From Bacillus sp. AFS041924 (GTDB lineage: Bacteria > Bacillota > Bacilli > Bacillales > Bacillaceae_G), in contig NZ_NULG01000010.1 in NCBI RefSeq assembly GCF_002577195.1, positions 1-64,000 on the forward strand: DNA of 64,000 bases. The letters are read 5' to 3'. Within the stretch, counting starts at the first letter, position 1; each line of letters begins with the position of its first letter. Positions 18,096 through 27,532 of the stretch are shown one piece after another. The notes under the pieces are model-generated. The model searched no databases. It saw nothing but the letters and a program-made list of their open reading frames with translations, and was not told where the DNA came from. Made by a program: the position numbers and the translations under genes.

Positions 18096-20273
18096 ATGAG
18101 CAAAACTGTAGTATTAGCAGAAAAACCCTCAGTCGCAAGGGATATCGCGAAAGTGCTGGGATGTCATCAAAAAGGTAACGGTTTTTTAGAAGGTAAAAAA
18201 TATATTGTAACCTGGGCATTAGGGCATCTTGTGACTTTAGCAGACCCAGAGGGATATGATAATAAGTATAAATCATGGAATTTAGAAGATTTGCCAATGA
18301 TTCCAGAAAAATTAAAGCTTGTTGTTATTAAAAAGACTGGCAAGCAATTTCAAGCTGTAAAAACTCAATTATTAAGAAAAGATGTTTCAGAGATCATAAT
18401 CGCAACGGATGCAGGGCGAGAAGGTGAGCTTGTTGCTAGATGGATCCTTCAAATGGCAAAGGTTAACAAGCCCATTAAAAGGTTGTGGATTTCTTCTGCA
18501 ACAGATCAAGCTGTAAAAAAAGGATTTGAAAACTTACGCAATGGAAAGGAATATGAAAACTTATACTTATCTGCTGTAGCAAGAGCTGAGGCAGATTGGA
18601 TTGTAGGAATTAATGCAACGAGAGCTCTTACTGTTAAGCATAATGCTCAACTTTCTTGTGGAAGAGTTCAAACACCTACACTTTCGATGATATTTGAACG
18701 TGAAAAAGAAATAAAAGAGTTTAAGCAACAAACTTTTTATGGATTACAAGTATTAGCAAACAACGTAACCTTTACGTGGCAAAATCGTAAGTCGAATGAT
18801 ACAAAAATTAAAACAACTGAAGAGTTACAAAAAGTTATTGGTTCGATAAAAGGAAAACAGCTGAAGATCATGGAAGTTTCGACAGCAGAAAAAAAATCTT
18901 TTGCTCCTCAGCTTTATGATCTAACTGAGCTCCAAAGAGAAGCTAATAAAAGATTCAACTTTTCACCTAAAGAAACCTTATCCATTATGCAAAAGCTTTA
19001 TGAGCATCATAAAATTGTCACGTATCCGCGAACTGATTCAAGATATTTATCATCAGATTTAGTTGATACTTTAAAGGAACGTCTATCGGCTTGTAACATA
19101 AAGCCTTATGGAAAAATCATTATGAAATTAACGAATCAACCGATTAAAGTTAATAAGACATTTGTAGATGATAATAAGGTTTCTGATCACCATGCGATCA
19201 TACCAACAGAGCAGGCACCTATATTAAGTGAACTTTCTTCAAAAGAATTTAAAATATATGAACTAATCGTAAGAAGATTTTTAGCAGTTTTACTACCACC
19301 ATACGTATATGAACAGGAAAAGGTAATTGCAGAAATTAATAATGAGGTATTTGTTGCTAAAGGAAAAAGAGTTAAATCACTAGGATGGAAAGAGGTCTTT
19401 AAAGACGAAGACGAAAATGAAAGTACGGAAGATCAAAGATTACCAATAATGAATGAAAATGAGAATATCCAAGTTACGAAAGTAAATGAGACAAAAGGGT
19501 ATACAAAACCACCAGCATACTTCAATGAAGCGACACTTTTAAGTGCAATGGAAAATCCGGTTCATTTTATGTCTGGAAATCGTAATGATTTAAAGAAGAC
19601 AATTGGTGAAACAGGTGGATTAGGAACTGTTGCGACAAGAGCGGATATTATTGAAAAACTTTTCAGTAGCTTTTTAATCGAAAAAAAGGGAAAAGATATT
19701 TTCATAACAAATAAAGGAAAACAATTATTAAACCTTGTTCCTGAGGCCTTGAAGTCACCAGCATTAACAGCTGAGTGGGAGCAAAAGCTACAAGCTATTT
19801 CTAAAGGGAAACTATCTAAAACTAAATTTATGGGTGAAATGATTAATTTTTCTTCAGAAGCTGTTAAAGAAATAAAACAAACTGAACAAAAGTTTAAGCA
19901 TGATAACATGACTAGTACGAAATGTCCGGAATGCGGAAAGCTAATGCTAGAAGTGAACGGTAAGCGTGGTAAAATGTTAGTTTGTCAGGACAGGGAATGT
20001 GGTCATCGAAAAACGATTTCACAGTCAACGAACGCGAGATGTCCAAATTGCTTCAAACGTTTAGAGCTTAGAGGCGAAGGAGAAGGTCAAATTTTTGTAT
20101 GCTCTTGCGGTCATAGAGAAAAACTTTCTACCTTTAAAGATCGACGCTCAAAAGAAAAAAATAGTAAAGTTTCTAAGCGAGATGTTCAAAAGTATTTAAA
20201 ACAACAGAACAAACAAGATGATGAGCCATTTAATAACCCATTTGCAGAAGCTTTGGCTAAGCTAAAAAAATAA
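18096..20273 (+). CDS. topB: DNA topoisomerase III
   Basis: Type IA topoisomerase that decatenates DNA and relaxes negative supercoils by single-strand passage. The 725 residues begin with the Toprim domain (MSKTVVLAEKPSVARDIAKV; acidic metal site ATDAGREGELVARW). The active-site Tyr is in KIVTYPRTDSRYLSSD near residue 310. The tail after residue 605 has two zinc-ribbon-like units (TKCPECGKL with CQDRECGHR, and ARCPNCFKRL with CSCGHREK), then a Lys-rich end. The ATG has AAGGAG. Length and zinc ribbons fit the Bacillus TopB class rather than TopA. Monocistronic. Confidence 0.96.
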   Translation: MSKTVVLAEKPSVARDIAKVLGCHQKGNGFLEGKKYIVTWALGHLVTLADPEGYDNKYKSWNLEDLPMIPEKLKLVVIKKTGKQFQAVKTQLLRKDVSEIIIATDAGREGELVARWILQMAKVNKPIKRLWISSATDQAVKKGFENLRNGKEYENLYLSAVARAEADWIVGINATRALTVKHNAQLSCGRVQTPTLSMIFEREKEIKEFKQQTFYGLQVLANNVTFTWQNRKSNDTKIKTTEELQKVIGSIKGKQLKIMEVSTAEKKSFAPQLYDLTELQREANKRFNFSPKETLSIMQKLYEHHKIVTYPRTDSRYLSSDLVDTLKERLSACNIKPYGKIIMKLTNQPIKVNKTFVDDNKVSDHHAIIPTEQAPILSELSSKEFKIYELIVRRFLAVLLPPYVYEQEKVIAEINNEVFVAKGKRVKSLGWKEVFKDEDENESTEDQRLPIMNENENIQVTKVNETKGYTKPPAYFNEATLLSAMENPVHFMSGNRNDLKKTIGETGGLGTVATRADIIEKLFSSFLIEKKGKDIFITNKGKQLLNLVPEALKSPALTAEWEQKLQAISKGKLSKTKFMGEMINFSSEAVKEIKQTEQKFKHDNMTSTKCPECGKLMLEVNGKRGKMLVCQDRECGHRKTISQSTNARCPNCFKRLELRGEGEGQIFVCSCGHREKLSTFKDRRSKEKNSKVSKRDVQKYLKQQNKQDDEPFNNPFAEALAKLKK

Positions 20274-20276
20274 TAG

Positions 20277-20308
20277 AAGCAGGAAAAAAAGGTTGCTTTC
20301 CTGCTCTT
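20277..20308 (+). terminator. topB terminator (weak T tract)
   Basis: Nine-bp stem AGCAGGAAA / TTTCCTGCT with a 10-nt loop, followed by CTTAATTCC, so the T tract is poor. Confidence 0.5.
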
Positions 20309-20326
20309 AATTCCAGTCGTTTGAGA

Positions 20327-20824
20327 TTACTCAACGACTGTTTTTTTTCGTTCACTGGCATAGTCATTTACTATTTCACTATAGTGATCGTCAAAATACG
20401 TTTCTAGTTCTTTTTTTATCTTCTTTGATAGTACCGGACTTTTACCTGAAGTCGAGACCGATATGATTAAATCTCCTCTGCGAACGACTGCAGGAGTATG
20501 GAAATCACTATTATTCTGATTGCTTACATCGTTAAACCATTGGAAATCTGTAGTACAGTCCTTGACGAAATTATTTATTTTCTTATCATTTGTTGCTGCA
20601 ATAACAATATGAGCATTCGTTAGATCATCTTTTTCAAAATACTTTTTAATCCATGTTATAGTAGGTAATTGTTTTAATTCATCGCATATATGAGGGCTAA
20701 TGATTGTAATTGAAGCACCACTTTTTAAAAATGCTTTAGCTTTACGAAAAGCAATTTTTCCTCCACCGATGATTACGATCTTTTTATTTTGAAGTGAGAA
20801 TACTAATGGAACCATTTCAGTCAT
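20327..20824 (-). CDS. Precorrin-2 dehydrogenase / siroheme synthase N-terminal-like protein
   Basis: 165-residue NAD-binding protein like YlnF/Met8, which oxidises precorrin-2 to sirohydrochlorin on the way to siroheme. The N-terminal Rossmann motif is VIIGGGKIAFRKAKAFLKSG; VIAATND and SVSTSGKSPVLSKKIKKEL, both family signatures, follow, and the catalytic Asp region is WFNDVSNQNNSDFHTPAVVRRGDL. The start is set at 20824, where the ATG has AGGAG; a longer frame to 20863 lacks a site. No siroheme methyltransferase or chelatase gene is nearby, so pathway context is missing. It could instead be a paralogue of unknown use. Confidence 0.82.
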   Translation of the reverse strand: MTEMVPLVFSLQNKKIVIIGGGKIAFRKAKAFLKSGASITIISPHICDELKQLPTITWIKKYFEKDDLTNAHIVIAATNDKKINNFVKDCTTDFQWFNDVSNQNNSDFHTPAVVRRGDLIISVSTSGKSPVLSKKIKKELETYFDDHYSEIVNDYASERKKTVVE

Positions 20825-21086
20825 ATAATCGCTCCTAACTATTGATTGAACATACACTAACATTTTATCATAAGTATTGCTAATAGTTAGAAACCGACTG
20901 AAGAATAAGAAATGGAATGATTTTCATGTCTTTTATTGGAGAAATAATACACATTTATTAATATTTCAATAAAAGTTCACTTTTTAGTAAGCAAAAAAGT
21001 AGTTTTTCTGTTAGGATAGTTAGTATTATTTTTTTTGAAAAGATAATGATAAGATTGGAATCTAATTTAAAGAAAAGGTGAGTATT

Positions 21087-21629
21087 ATGTTTAACAAATT
21101 AAAAAAGATGTTCGGTTTAGAGGAAAATGAACAACAAGCTGGTTCTGCTCCTGCCTCAAAAGAATCAGTTAAAGAAGTGGTAATTAAAGCGCCATTAACT
21201 GGTGAAATACATCCACTATCTGAAGTGCCAGATCCAGTATTTGCTGAAAAAATGATGGGTGATGGATTTGCTATTACGCCTTCAGAAGGAGTTGTCGTTG
21301 CTCCATTTGATGGAGAAATCGTACAAGTATTCCACACAAAACATGCGATCGGAATTCGTTCAAAAAATGGTGTTGAAATCTTAATTCACGTTGGTTTGGA
21401 AACAGTTAAACTAAATGGTGAAGGCTTCGACGCACATGTAACGGAAGGACAAAATGTTAATGCTGGAGATCATCTATTAACATTTAATATTGATTACATA
21501 AAAGAAAATGCAAAAAGCACAATTACTCCAGTTATTTTTACAAATGGAGATGCACTAGAAAACATTAAAGTAACAGCAACTGGCTCAGTTCAAAAAGGTT
21601 CAGATGCAGCAATTGCTAGTTTAAAATAA
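21087..21629 (+). CDS. crr: Free-standing glucose-type PTS EIIA
   Basis: Soluble phosphocarrier of the glucose superfamily, passing phosphate from HPr to EIIB domains. The 180 residues have a short N-terminal extension (MFNKLKKMFGLEENEQQ) before the beta-sandwich (about 30-175). Both active-site histidines are present: H86 in FHTKHAIGI and the phosphorylated H101 in EILIHVGLETV. AAAGGTG is spaced for ATG 21087; an in-frame GTG at 21078 overlaps it. No EIIBC gene is adjacent. TreP in this window lacks an EIIA domain, so this protein may serve TreP and other permeases. In Bacillus, unlike enteric bacteria, it is not known to control adenylate cyclase. Confidence 0.93.
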   Translation: MFNKLKKMFGLEENEQQAGSAPASKESVKEVVIKAPLTGEIHPLSEVPDPVFAEKMMGDGFAITPSEGVVVAPFDGEIVQVFHTKHAIGIRSKNGVEILIHVGLETVKLNGEGFDAHVTEGQNVNAGDHLLTFNIDYIKENAKSTITPVIFTNGDALENIKVTATGSVQKGSDAAIASLK

Positions 21630-21657
21630 AAAAAATAGCCCGAGGGCTATTTTTTTT
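21630..21657. terminator. Shared terminator between crr and the acyltransferase
   Basis: Stem AAAAATAGCCC / GGGCTATTTTT with a GA loop and flanking A and T runs, placed between convergent genes and touching the stop of the minus-strand gene. Confidence 0.85.
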
Positions 21658-22705
21658 ATGCTGTTCTTACTTTTAAACGCTGTCTTCGTTTTACACTTAA
21701 ACCAATAAACAATGGTTTTATTGTAGGTTGAGATTCAATAATAAACTTCTTCGTAATCATAGGTACAGCTAATCCGATAATTGTGTACAATAGTGGACCA
21801 TAATCGAAGAACTGTGAAAAAACAGCATTTGCGAAAATATGGATGTACATAATCGTTAAAGATTCCTTACCCAAGACAGTGTAAGGCTGTATAAATTGTA
21901 ATTTTGCGAGCTTTTGACATAAATAAAGGACTGCAATTGTCATTGTAATTGGAATTAATGCATCCAAAAATAAATGGTTATATCTTAAATACTTAAGACT
22001 TAAATGATAATCTAATTTATTCATTTCATATAAGGTCATATAAACGATACTAAGCGCAATACAAGAAACTCCTAGTAAATTAGAAATTGATGCAATTAAT
22101 TTTTTGGCAAAGAATCCTAATCCTAAAAAGAATATAGCTAGTAAAGCGACATCCATATTCCATGGGATTGAAATTTGATTAAAGGTGTTTTTACCGATTT
22201 GTGGAATTAATTTAATTGTTTCGAAATGCGCAAGTAAATAGCATGCAATGACAATGAGAAGACGCACACTATTCTTTTTAAAGTATAGACAGATTAACGC
22301 AAATAATATTTGTGTAATAAATAAACATGTCACATACCAAAATACTCCATGCACTCCAGTAATAAATCTTCCACCAATTAATAATGAAATGACTTCATTT
22401 GATAAATTCGATAAGCTGATTGTTCCATCTAGTATTTCAATTAAAATGTTATATAAACTAAATAAAATTAAATACGTACAATAAGGTACAAGCAATCTAC
22501 ATGTCAGTTTTTTGATAAAAAATTTAAGTTCATTTAAAGAATTAACCGGTTTAAATAAATAACCACTAATAATAAAAAATAGTGGCATATGGAACCAGTA
22601 AATAAATGTAATAGAATTCGGACCTTCTGTAGAATGACCATAAACAACCAAAAAGATACCGATCATTTTGGCAACATCCAACCATCTTTCACGATCTATT
22701 TTCAT
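21656..22705 (-). CDS. Acyltransferase family 3 membrane protein
   Basis: 349-residue integral membrane O-acyltransferase (acyl_transf_3, OatA/WecH-like) expected to acetylate a cell-surface sugar. About ten helices are visible. The N-terminus has the conserved RWLDVAKMIGIFLVVYGHS, with the likely catalytic His, and FHMPLFFIISGYLF with the second family Arg/His region; the C-terminus has LGKESLTIMYIHIF. It lacks the extracellular SGNH domain of OatA, so it resembles stand-alone transferases. The ATG has AAGGTG. The acceptor (polysaccharide, teichoic acid) cannot be told, and there is no glycosyltransferase partner next to it. Confidence 0.85.
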   Translation of the reverse strand: MKIDRERWLDVAKMIGIFLVVYGHSTEGPNSITFIYWFHMPLFFIISGYLFKPVNSLNELKFFIKKLTCRLLVPYCTYLILFSLYNILIEILDGTISLSNLSNEVISLLIGGRFITGVHGVFWYVTCLFITQILFALICLYFKKNSVRLLIVIACYLLAHFETIKLIPQIGKNTFNQISIPWNMDVALLAIFFLGLGFFAKKLIASISNLLGVSCIALSIVYMTLYEMNKLDYHLSLKYLRYNHLFLDALIPITMTIAVLYLCQKLAKLQFIQPYTVLGKESLTIMYIHIFANAVFSQFFDYGPLLYTIIGLAVPMITKKFIIESQPTIKPLFIGLSVKRRQRLKVRTA

Positions 22706-23053
22706 TTTATCACCTTGTTTTTATGGCTGTTAATCGAAATTACATAGCCAATTTATTTTAATAATGTCCAACATATTGTAACTGATGAGTATTACAAAGT
22801 GACAACATGGACGTTACAATAAAGTAATAAAATGTATTCGATTATTACGTAAATTCTGCAAATTATTGAAGAAATCATCTATAGCATGGGATGGGAGTGT
22901 GTGGTAAAAAATGTAAATTTTTATTAAAAATCATTAATAATTTGTTTGTTCGACAAATAAATTATGATCTACATTATATACTTAGCAGGTTGAATAAAAA
23001 ATGAAAGCGTACATATTGAATATCAATTAAGTAGTCGAGGTGAAGGTAAAACA
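22706..23053. other. Divergent intergenic region upstream of the ABC exporter
   Basis: AT-rich promoter region between acyltransferase and exporter. Apart from the palindrome at 22939-22963 and nearby TATATA/TATACT hexamers (about 22976-22983), I see no gene or RNA element. Confidence 0.5.
22939..22963. promoter_or_regulatory. 25-bp near-perfect palindrome, candidate operator
   Basis: Arms AATTTNTTTGT and ACAAANAAATT flank a 3-bp centre; 10 of 11 arm positions are complementary. It lies 90 bp before the ABC ATPase start, at the probable promoter. Size and symmetry suit a TetR- or MarR-type dimer, but no such regulator gene is adjacent. Confidence 0.5.
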
Positions 23054-23974
23054 ATGGGCTCAATTATTGAAGTTGAAAATCTTAAAAAGAGATATGGAGA
23101 TTTTTATGCAGTAAATGGAATTAGTTTTGAAGTTGAAAAAGGTGAAGTTTTTGGTTTGCTTGGTCCGAACGGTGCCGGTAAATCTACAACGATGGAAATG
23201 CTTGTAGGGTTAAGAAAGCCTGATGAAGGAACTGCTACTATTGCAGGGCACAAGATCGGGAAAGAGTCAAATAAAATCAAACAAGAGATAGGTATACAAC
23301 TTCAATCAACGTCATTATTTGAACTGTTAAAAGTAAAAGAAATCATAGAGATGTATGCAAGTTTCTATCCTAGTCACATCCCAATTCAGCCATTGATTGA
23401 TGAGATGCTTTTATCCGAAAAACAAAATAGCCTTGTAAAAGGGCTATCTGGTGGACAAAAGCAGAGATTAGCAATTGCACTTGCATTAATTCATGACCCT
23501 CAAATCATTTTTCTAGATGAGCCAACGACAGGTCTTGATCCGCAGGCCCGTAGAACGTTGTGGGAAATCATTTTAAAACTAAAAGAACGTGGTAAAACAG
23601 TTGTTTTATCAACACATTATATGGATGAGGCCCATGTACTAGCTGATCGCATTGGTATTATGGATAAAGGAAAACTAATTGCATTGGATACACCAAATAA
23701 TTTAGTTAGTTCTATTTCTGCAGAGAGTGCAATTGAGTTTAAAACGAAACTGCCAGAACAAGAAGATAAGTTTACCCATTTAGACAGTGTAATGAAAGTT
23801 GTTATAAATCATGATTTCGTAACAGTGTATACTCGTAACCTACAAGCCACACTAATGGCCTTACTTGAGTATACAAAAGAAGAGGATATGACAATTTCTG
23901 ATTTATCAACAAGAACTGCGACTCTTGAGGATGTATTCCTACACATGACTGGAAGGGGGTTACGTGAGGAATGA
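23054..23974 (+). CDS. ABC exporter ATP-binding protein
   Basis: 306-residue ATPase of the ABC-2 (CcmA/drug exporter) class. Walker A GPNGAGKST, Q-loop IQLQSTSLFE, signature GLSGGQKQR, Walker B IIFLDEPTTGLD and switch His in LSTHYMDEA are all intact. A C-terminal extension after about residue 215 is usual for multidrug or antibiotic exporters. The ATG is preceded by GAGGTGAAGG. Its stop overlaps the permease start by four bases (ATGA), so the two are translationally coupled. Substrate is unknown; a YhgE/Pip gene downstream hints at envelope or antimicrobial-peptide functions. Confidence 0.93.
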   Translation: MGSIIEVENLKKRYGDFYAVNGISFEVEKGEVFGLLGPNGAGKSTTMEMLVGLRKPDEGTATIAGHKIGKESNKIKQEIGIQLQSTSLFELLKVKEIIEMYASFYPSHIPIQPLIDEMLLSEKQNSLVKGLSGGQKQRLAIALALIHDPQIIFLDEPTTGLDPQARRTLWEIILKLKERGKTVVLSTHYMDEAHVLADRIGIMDKGKLIALDTPNNLVSSISAESAIEFKTKLPEQEDKFTHLDSVMKVVINHDFVTVYTRNLQATLMALLEYTKEEDMTISDLSTRTATLEDVFLHMTGRGLREE

Positions 23975-25068
23975 AGGCTTATTATCAATTGACTTTAGCA
24001 CAACTTCGGATTTATGTACGTAATCGTCAAGCACTAATTTGGACATTATTGTTTCCATTTTTCTTTATGATTATTTTTGGATTAATGTTTAGTGATGGAA
24101 ATACTACTAGCTACTCGGTAAATTTAATTGATTATGATAACACTCAAGCGAGTAAACAGATTACTTCGATTTTAGATAAACAGAAGTCACTTAAAATTCA
24201 TAAAAATACGAATGAATTAAAGTCTAGAAAATTATTATCCGATGGAAAAACTGACTTTGTCATTGTTATTAACAAAGAATTTCAAAATCAAGTCACATCC
24301 AAACAACAAACTGCTCCGGCACAATTAAAAGTGCTTTATAATGAAAGTAATTCAGCCCAACTACAAGGTGGAATTGCGACTATAACAGCAAATGTTGATG
24401 CTGCTAGTAAACAGATAGCAGGGTATACTCCAAAAATCGTTACAGACTTTAAAGGTGTAGCAGGAATTACACTTTCCTATTTAGACTTTTTAGTACCTGG
24501 AATTATTGCAATGCAAATCATGAATAATAATATGAATGGTGTTGCAGGCCAAATCGCTTCTTGGAGAGAACGAGGAGTTCTAAGACGAATGCAAGGCACT
24601 ACACTAAAGGCATCAACATTTATTGCAGCGCAAATTACAGCAAGGTTAATATTGAATAGTTTACAAGCCATTTTAACCATTTTAATTGGTTATTTTGGGT
24701 TTGATGTCAGTATTCGAGGGTCGTTCCTATTAGTCGTATTATTAGTTGTATTAGGTACGTTAACATTTATGAGCATTGGATTTATTATAGCAAGTTTAGC
24801 GAAAAGTCCAGAAAGTGCAGGACCAATTGCTGGTTTCATTTCGTTCCCTCTTATGTTTTTAGGTGGAGTCTTTTTCCCTGTAAATAATATGCCCGAATAT
24901 TTACAACCGATTATAAAGACAATTCCAATTACGCATTTATCGACCGCAATGCGAGATATTATGAATATCGGAGCATCATTTGGAGATTTACTTCCGGACT
25001 TCGGCTGGCTATGTGTCTGGATGGTTGTTAGCTTCTTAATCGCTGCACGTACATTTAGATGGGAGTAG
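23971..25068 (+). CDS. ABC-2 type exporter permease
   Basis: 365-residue membrane subunit coupled to the ATPase by an ATGA overlap. It has one N-terminal helix (ALIWTLLFPFFFMIIFGLMF), an extracytoplasmic domain (about 45-170), then five helices, with the family motif FLGGVFFPVNNMPEYLQPI near 290. This is the ABC2_membrane_3 layout of YhgE-like and multidrug permeases. One ATPase plus one permease would form a 2+2 transporter. A terminator follows. Confidence 0.9.
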   Translation: MKAYYQLTLAQLRIYVRNRQALIWTLLFPFFFMIIFGLMFSDGNTTSYSVNLIDYDNTQASKQITSILDKQKSLKIHKNTNELKSRKLLSDGKTDFVIVINKEFQNQVTSKQQTAPAQLKVLYNESNSAQLQGGIATITANVDAASKQIAGYTPKIVTDFKGVAGITLSYLDFLVPGIIAMQIMNNNMNGVAGQIASWRERGVLRRMQGTTLKASTFIAAQITARLILNSLQAILTILIGYFGFDVSIRGSFLLVVLLVVLGTLTFMSIGFIIASLAKSPESAGPIAGFISFPLMFLGGVFFPVNNMPEYLQPIIKTIPITHLSTAMRDIMNIGASFGDLLPDFGWLCVWMVVSFLIAARTFRWE

Positions 25069-25129
25069 TTATTGGAAAGGTAAATATGTGAATTGGTAGG
25101 CAAAAACAAAGAAAAATAGTTGGACAGAA

Positions 25130-25164
25130 AAGACTTTCTCTAAAATTAGCGAAAGTCTTTTTTT
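25130..25164 (+). terminator. Terminator of the ABC exporter operon
   Basis: Nine-bp stem AAGACTTTC / GAAAGTCTT with a 12-nt loop and a following run of T. Confidence 0.8.
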
Positions 25165-25275
25165 GAATAAATAAGTTTTTCTGAAATCCCGAACCCCCCG
25201 TTACAAGCCATTCAAAGAATAGTTCTGTACTTTTTTTTGCATACTATTGAAAAATTAAGATTAGGTGAGTTATAG

Positions 25276-27423
25276 GTGAGTTCCATTCTTGAGATTTATT
25301 TTCGTGATGTGAAACGGGTTGTAACGAATTGGGCCGCATTGATGATTATTATCGGTTTAATTATCATGCCGTCAATGTATGCGTGGTTTAATATAAAGTC
25401 CTCTTGGGATCCGTATGGAAATACGAAGGGCTTAAAGATTGCAATTGTAAATGAAGATAGTGGAGCTACTGTTTTAAATAATAAGATTAATATCGGAAAC
25501 GAAGTAATTGGTTCTTTAAAAGAAAATCCTTCTTTAGGCTGGCAGTTTACAAGTGAGTCTGAAGCACATAAAGGTGTTAAACAAGGAAAATATTACGCTA
25601 GTATATTAATCCCGGATGATTTTTCAAAGAAAATTAGTACAGTTTTAACCGATCATCCTCAAAAGCCGGAGCTTATTTATCAAGTAAATGAAAAGCTGAA
25701 CATTGTTGCACCGAAATATACGGAAAAAGGTGCAACTGGTATTGCAAGTGAGATCACAAAGAAATTTGAAAAGACCGTAAGTAAAGAAGTATTGCAGGAA
25801 TTTAATAAAATAGGAATTGATTTGCAAGCGAATTTACCTGAAATAAAGAAATTTGAACAAATGGTTTTTAAGCTTGAAAAAGATTTACCTGAAATAAAGA
25901 CGGATGTGAATATGGCCTTAAAAGACTATAGTGAAGTACAAAGCGTGATTCAAACTACTAAAAAAGATATTGAATTGATTAATCAGATCATTTCAAATGG
26001 TGAAAAATTAACAGTTAGTTTAAGTGGATTTTTTAATCTAGTAAATCAATCTATTCAGGATGCAACTCCGTTTGTTAAACAGACTCTTAACCTACTTCAA
26101 AATCAGTCTGCAGTTATTCAAAGTACCTTATCACGACTACAAAATCAAACTATTAGTCCAGATGAGTCGATTAGGCTATCGAATGAAATGGCTAAAATAT
26201 TACCGAGCTCAATAAATACAGTTTCTTCTTTAAATGAAGTTCTTCAATCGTTTAATGGATTAGGCACTGCAGCAGATTTTAGTCAAGATGTTAGCATACT
26301 AAAAGAATTAGAAACAGATTTTGTGAACATTCAAAATGAGAACGCCCAATTAAAAAGTGGAATCCAAAACGGAAATAATGTATCGAAGGATTTACTTCAA
26401 AAAATGAATGAGAGTGCAGCAAATATAAATAACAGAATAACTAGTTTAAATCGTAATTTTGATCAAGATTTAGCACCAAAATTAAGTGAAGTTTCAAGTC
26501 TAATAAATGATTCAATAAAAAATAGTCAGACTGTATTGGCCGATGCGAAAACGAGTATACCTACTATAAAGGGTGTACTAGTGGATACATCAAATTTATT
26601 AGCAAATAAAAAAGGTGACATACAACAGTTGGTAAAGGAATTACCAATGATTGAAGCCAAAATAAAAAAAATAGCAAATGAGATTAGAAAAGCTGAAGAA
26701 AAAGGGAGTATTGAGGATTTGATTAATTTTCTTCGGACAGATATTGAAAAAGTAAGTGACTTTTATTCGAGTCCAATCGAATTAAAAAAGGAGCGAATGT
26801 TTCCAATTCCGAATTATGGTACTGGCATGACCCCTTTTTATACAACCTTGTCATTATGGGTAGGCGCATTATTAATGGTATCGTTATTAACTACAGAAAT
26901 TCATGAAGAAAAGCCATACAAAAGTAGAGAAGTTTACTTTGGAAGACTAATGACCTTTATTTCAATTGGGGTATTACAGACATTAGTCGTGACTACTGGA
27001 AATTTCCTGATTCTAGGTACATATGCGGCAAGTAGAAGTTATTTTATCTTATTTGCACTATTAATTAGCATCGTATTTACGTTTATTGTTTACACGCTTG
27101 TTTCGGTTTTCGGAAATATTGGGAAGGGCATGAGCATCATCTTTTTGGTCCTTCAAATATCAGGAGCGGGAGGAGTTTATCCAATTCAAGTAACTCCAAC
27201 ATTTTTCCAAATAATCAACCCGTTTTTACCTTTTACATATGCATTAAGCTTACTTAGGGAGGCAACTGGTGGAATTGTATGGGAAACGATTCAACATGAT
27301 CTTCCAACGCTAGTTCTGTTTGTAATTATTGCGATCATAGTGGGAGTAGTTTTTAAAGCGCCTATTAATAAGAGAGCAAGTAAAATAGTGGATTTATCTA
27401 AAAAGAGTAAACTCATTCATTAA
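25276..27423 (+). CDS. YhgE/Pip-domain membrane protein
   Basis: 715-residue relative of B. subtilis YhgE and lactococcal phage infection protein Pip. An N-terminal helix (AALMIIIGLIIMPSMYAWFN) is followed by the conserved SSWDPYGNTKGLKIAIVNED, a long extracellular region (about 60-510) rich in heptad-like Leu/Ile and Asn/Gln that is probably coiled-coil, and a C-terminal bundle of five to six ABC-2-like helices starting PFYTTLSLWVGALLMVSLL. The start is GTG 25276 with AGGTGA upstream. It may export or assemble envelope material; in Lactococcus the homologue is a phage receptor. It has its own upstream region, separated from the exporter operon by a terminator. Confidence 0.9.
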   Translation: MSSILEIYFRDVKRVVTNWAALMIIIGLIIMPSMYAWFNIKSSWDPYGNTKGLKIAIVNEDSGATVLNNKINIGNEVIGSLKENPSLGWQFTSESEAHKGVKQGKYYASILIPDDFSKKISTVLTDHPQKPELIYQVNEKLNIVAPKYTEKGATGIASEITKKFEKTVSKEVLQEFNKIGIDLQANLPEIKKFEQMVFKLEKDLPEIKTDVNMALKDYSEVQSVIQTTKKDIELINQIISNGEKLTVSLSGFFNLVNQSIQDATPFVKQTLNLLQNQSAVIQSTLSRLQNQTISPDESIRLSNEMAKILPSSINTVSSLNEVLQSFNGLGTAADFSQDVSILKELETDFVNIQNENAQLKSGIQNGNNVSKDLLQKMNESAANINNRITSLNRNFDQDLAPKLSEVSSLINDSIKNSQTVLADAKTSIPTIKGVLVDTSNLLANKKGDIQQLVKELPMIEAKIKKIANEIRKAEEKGSIEDLINFLRTDIEKVSDFYSSPIELKKERMFPIPNYGTGMTPFYTTLSLWVGALLMVSLLTTEIHEEKPYKSREVYFGRLMTFISIGVLQTLVVTTGNFLILGTYAASRSYFILFALLISIVFTFIVYTLVSVFGNIGKGMSIIFLVLQISGAGGVYPIQVTPTFFQIINPFLPFTYALSLLREATGGIVWETIQHDLPTLVLFVIIAIIVGVVFKAPINKRASKIVDLSKKSKLIH

Positions 27424-27532
27424 TAGCTTAACATAATTAATTCATATAAAAATCATTGAACTGTTTTGCCAAGTGCTATAACATAGATAAAAGTTATTAT
27501 ATTATAGCTTTTAGGAGAAGTAGGTGTTTTGT

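Noticed and set aside
25193-25230. ACCCCC followed by AGAATAGTT upstream of the YhgE gene, resembling the sigma-I promoter at 52301
   Set aside because: The -10 element reads AGAA rather than CGAA and the spacing is 17 rather than 19, so the match is too weak to call.
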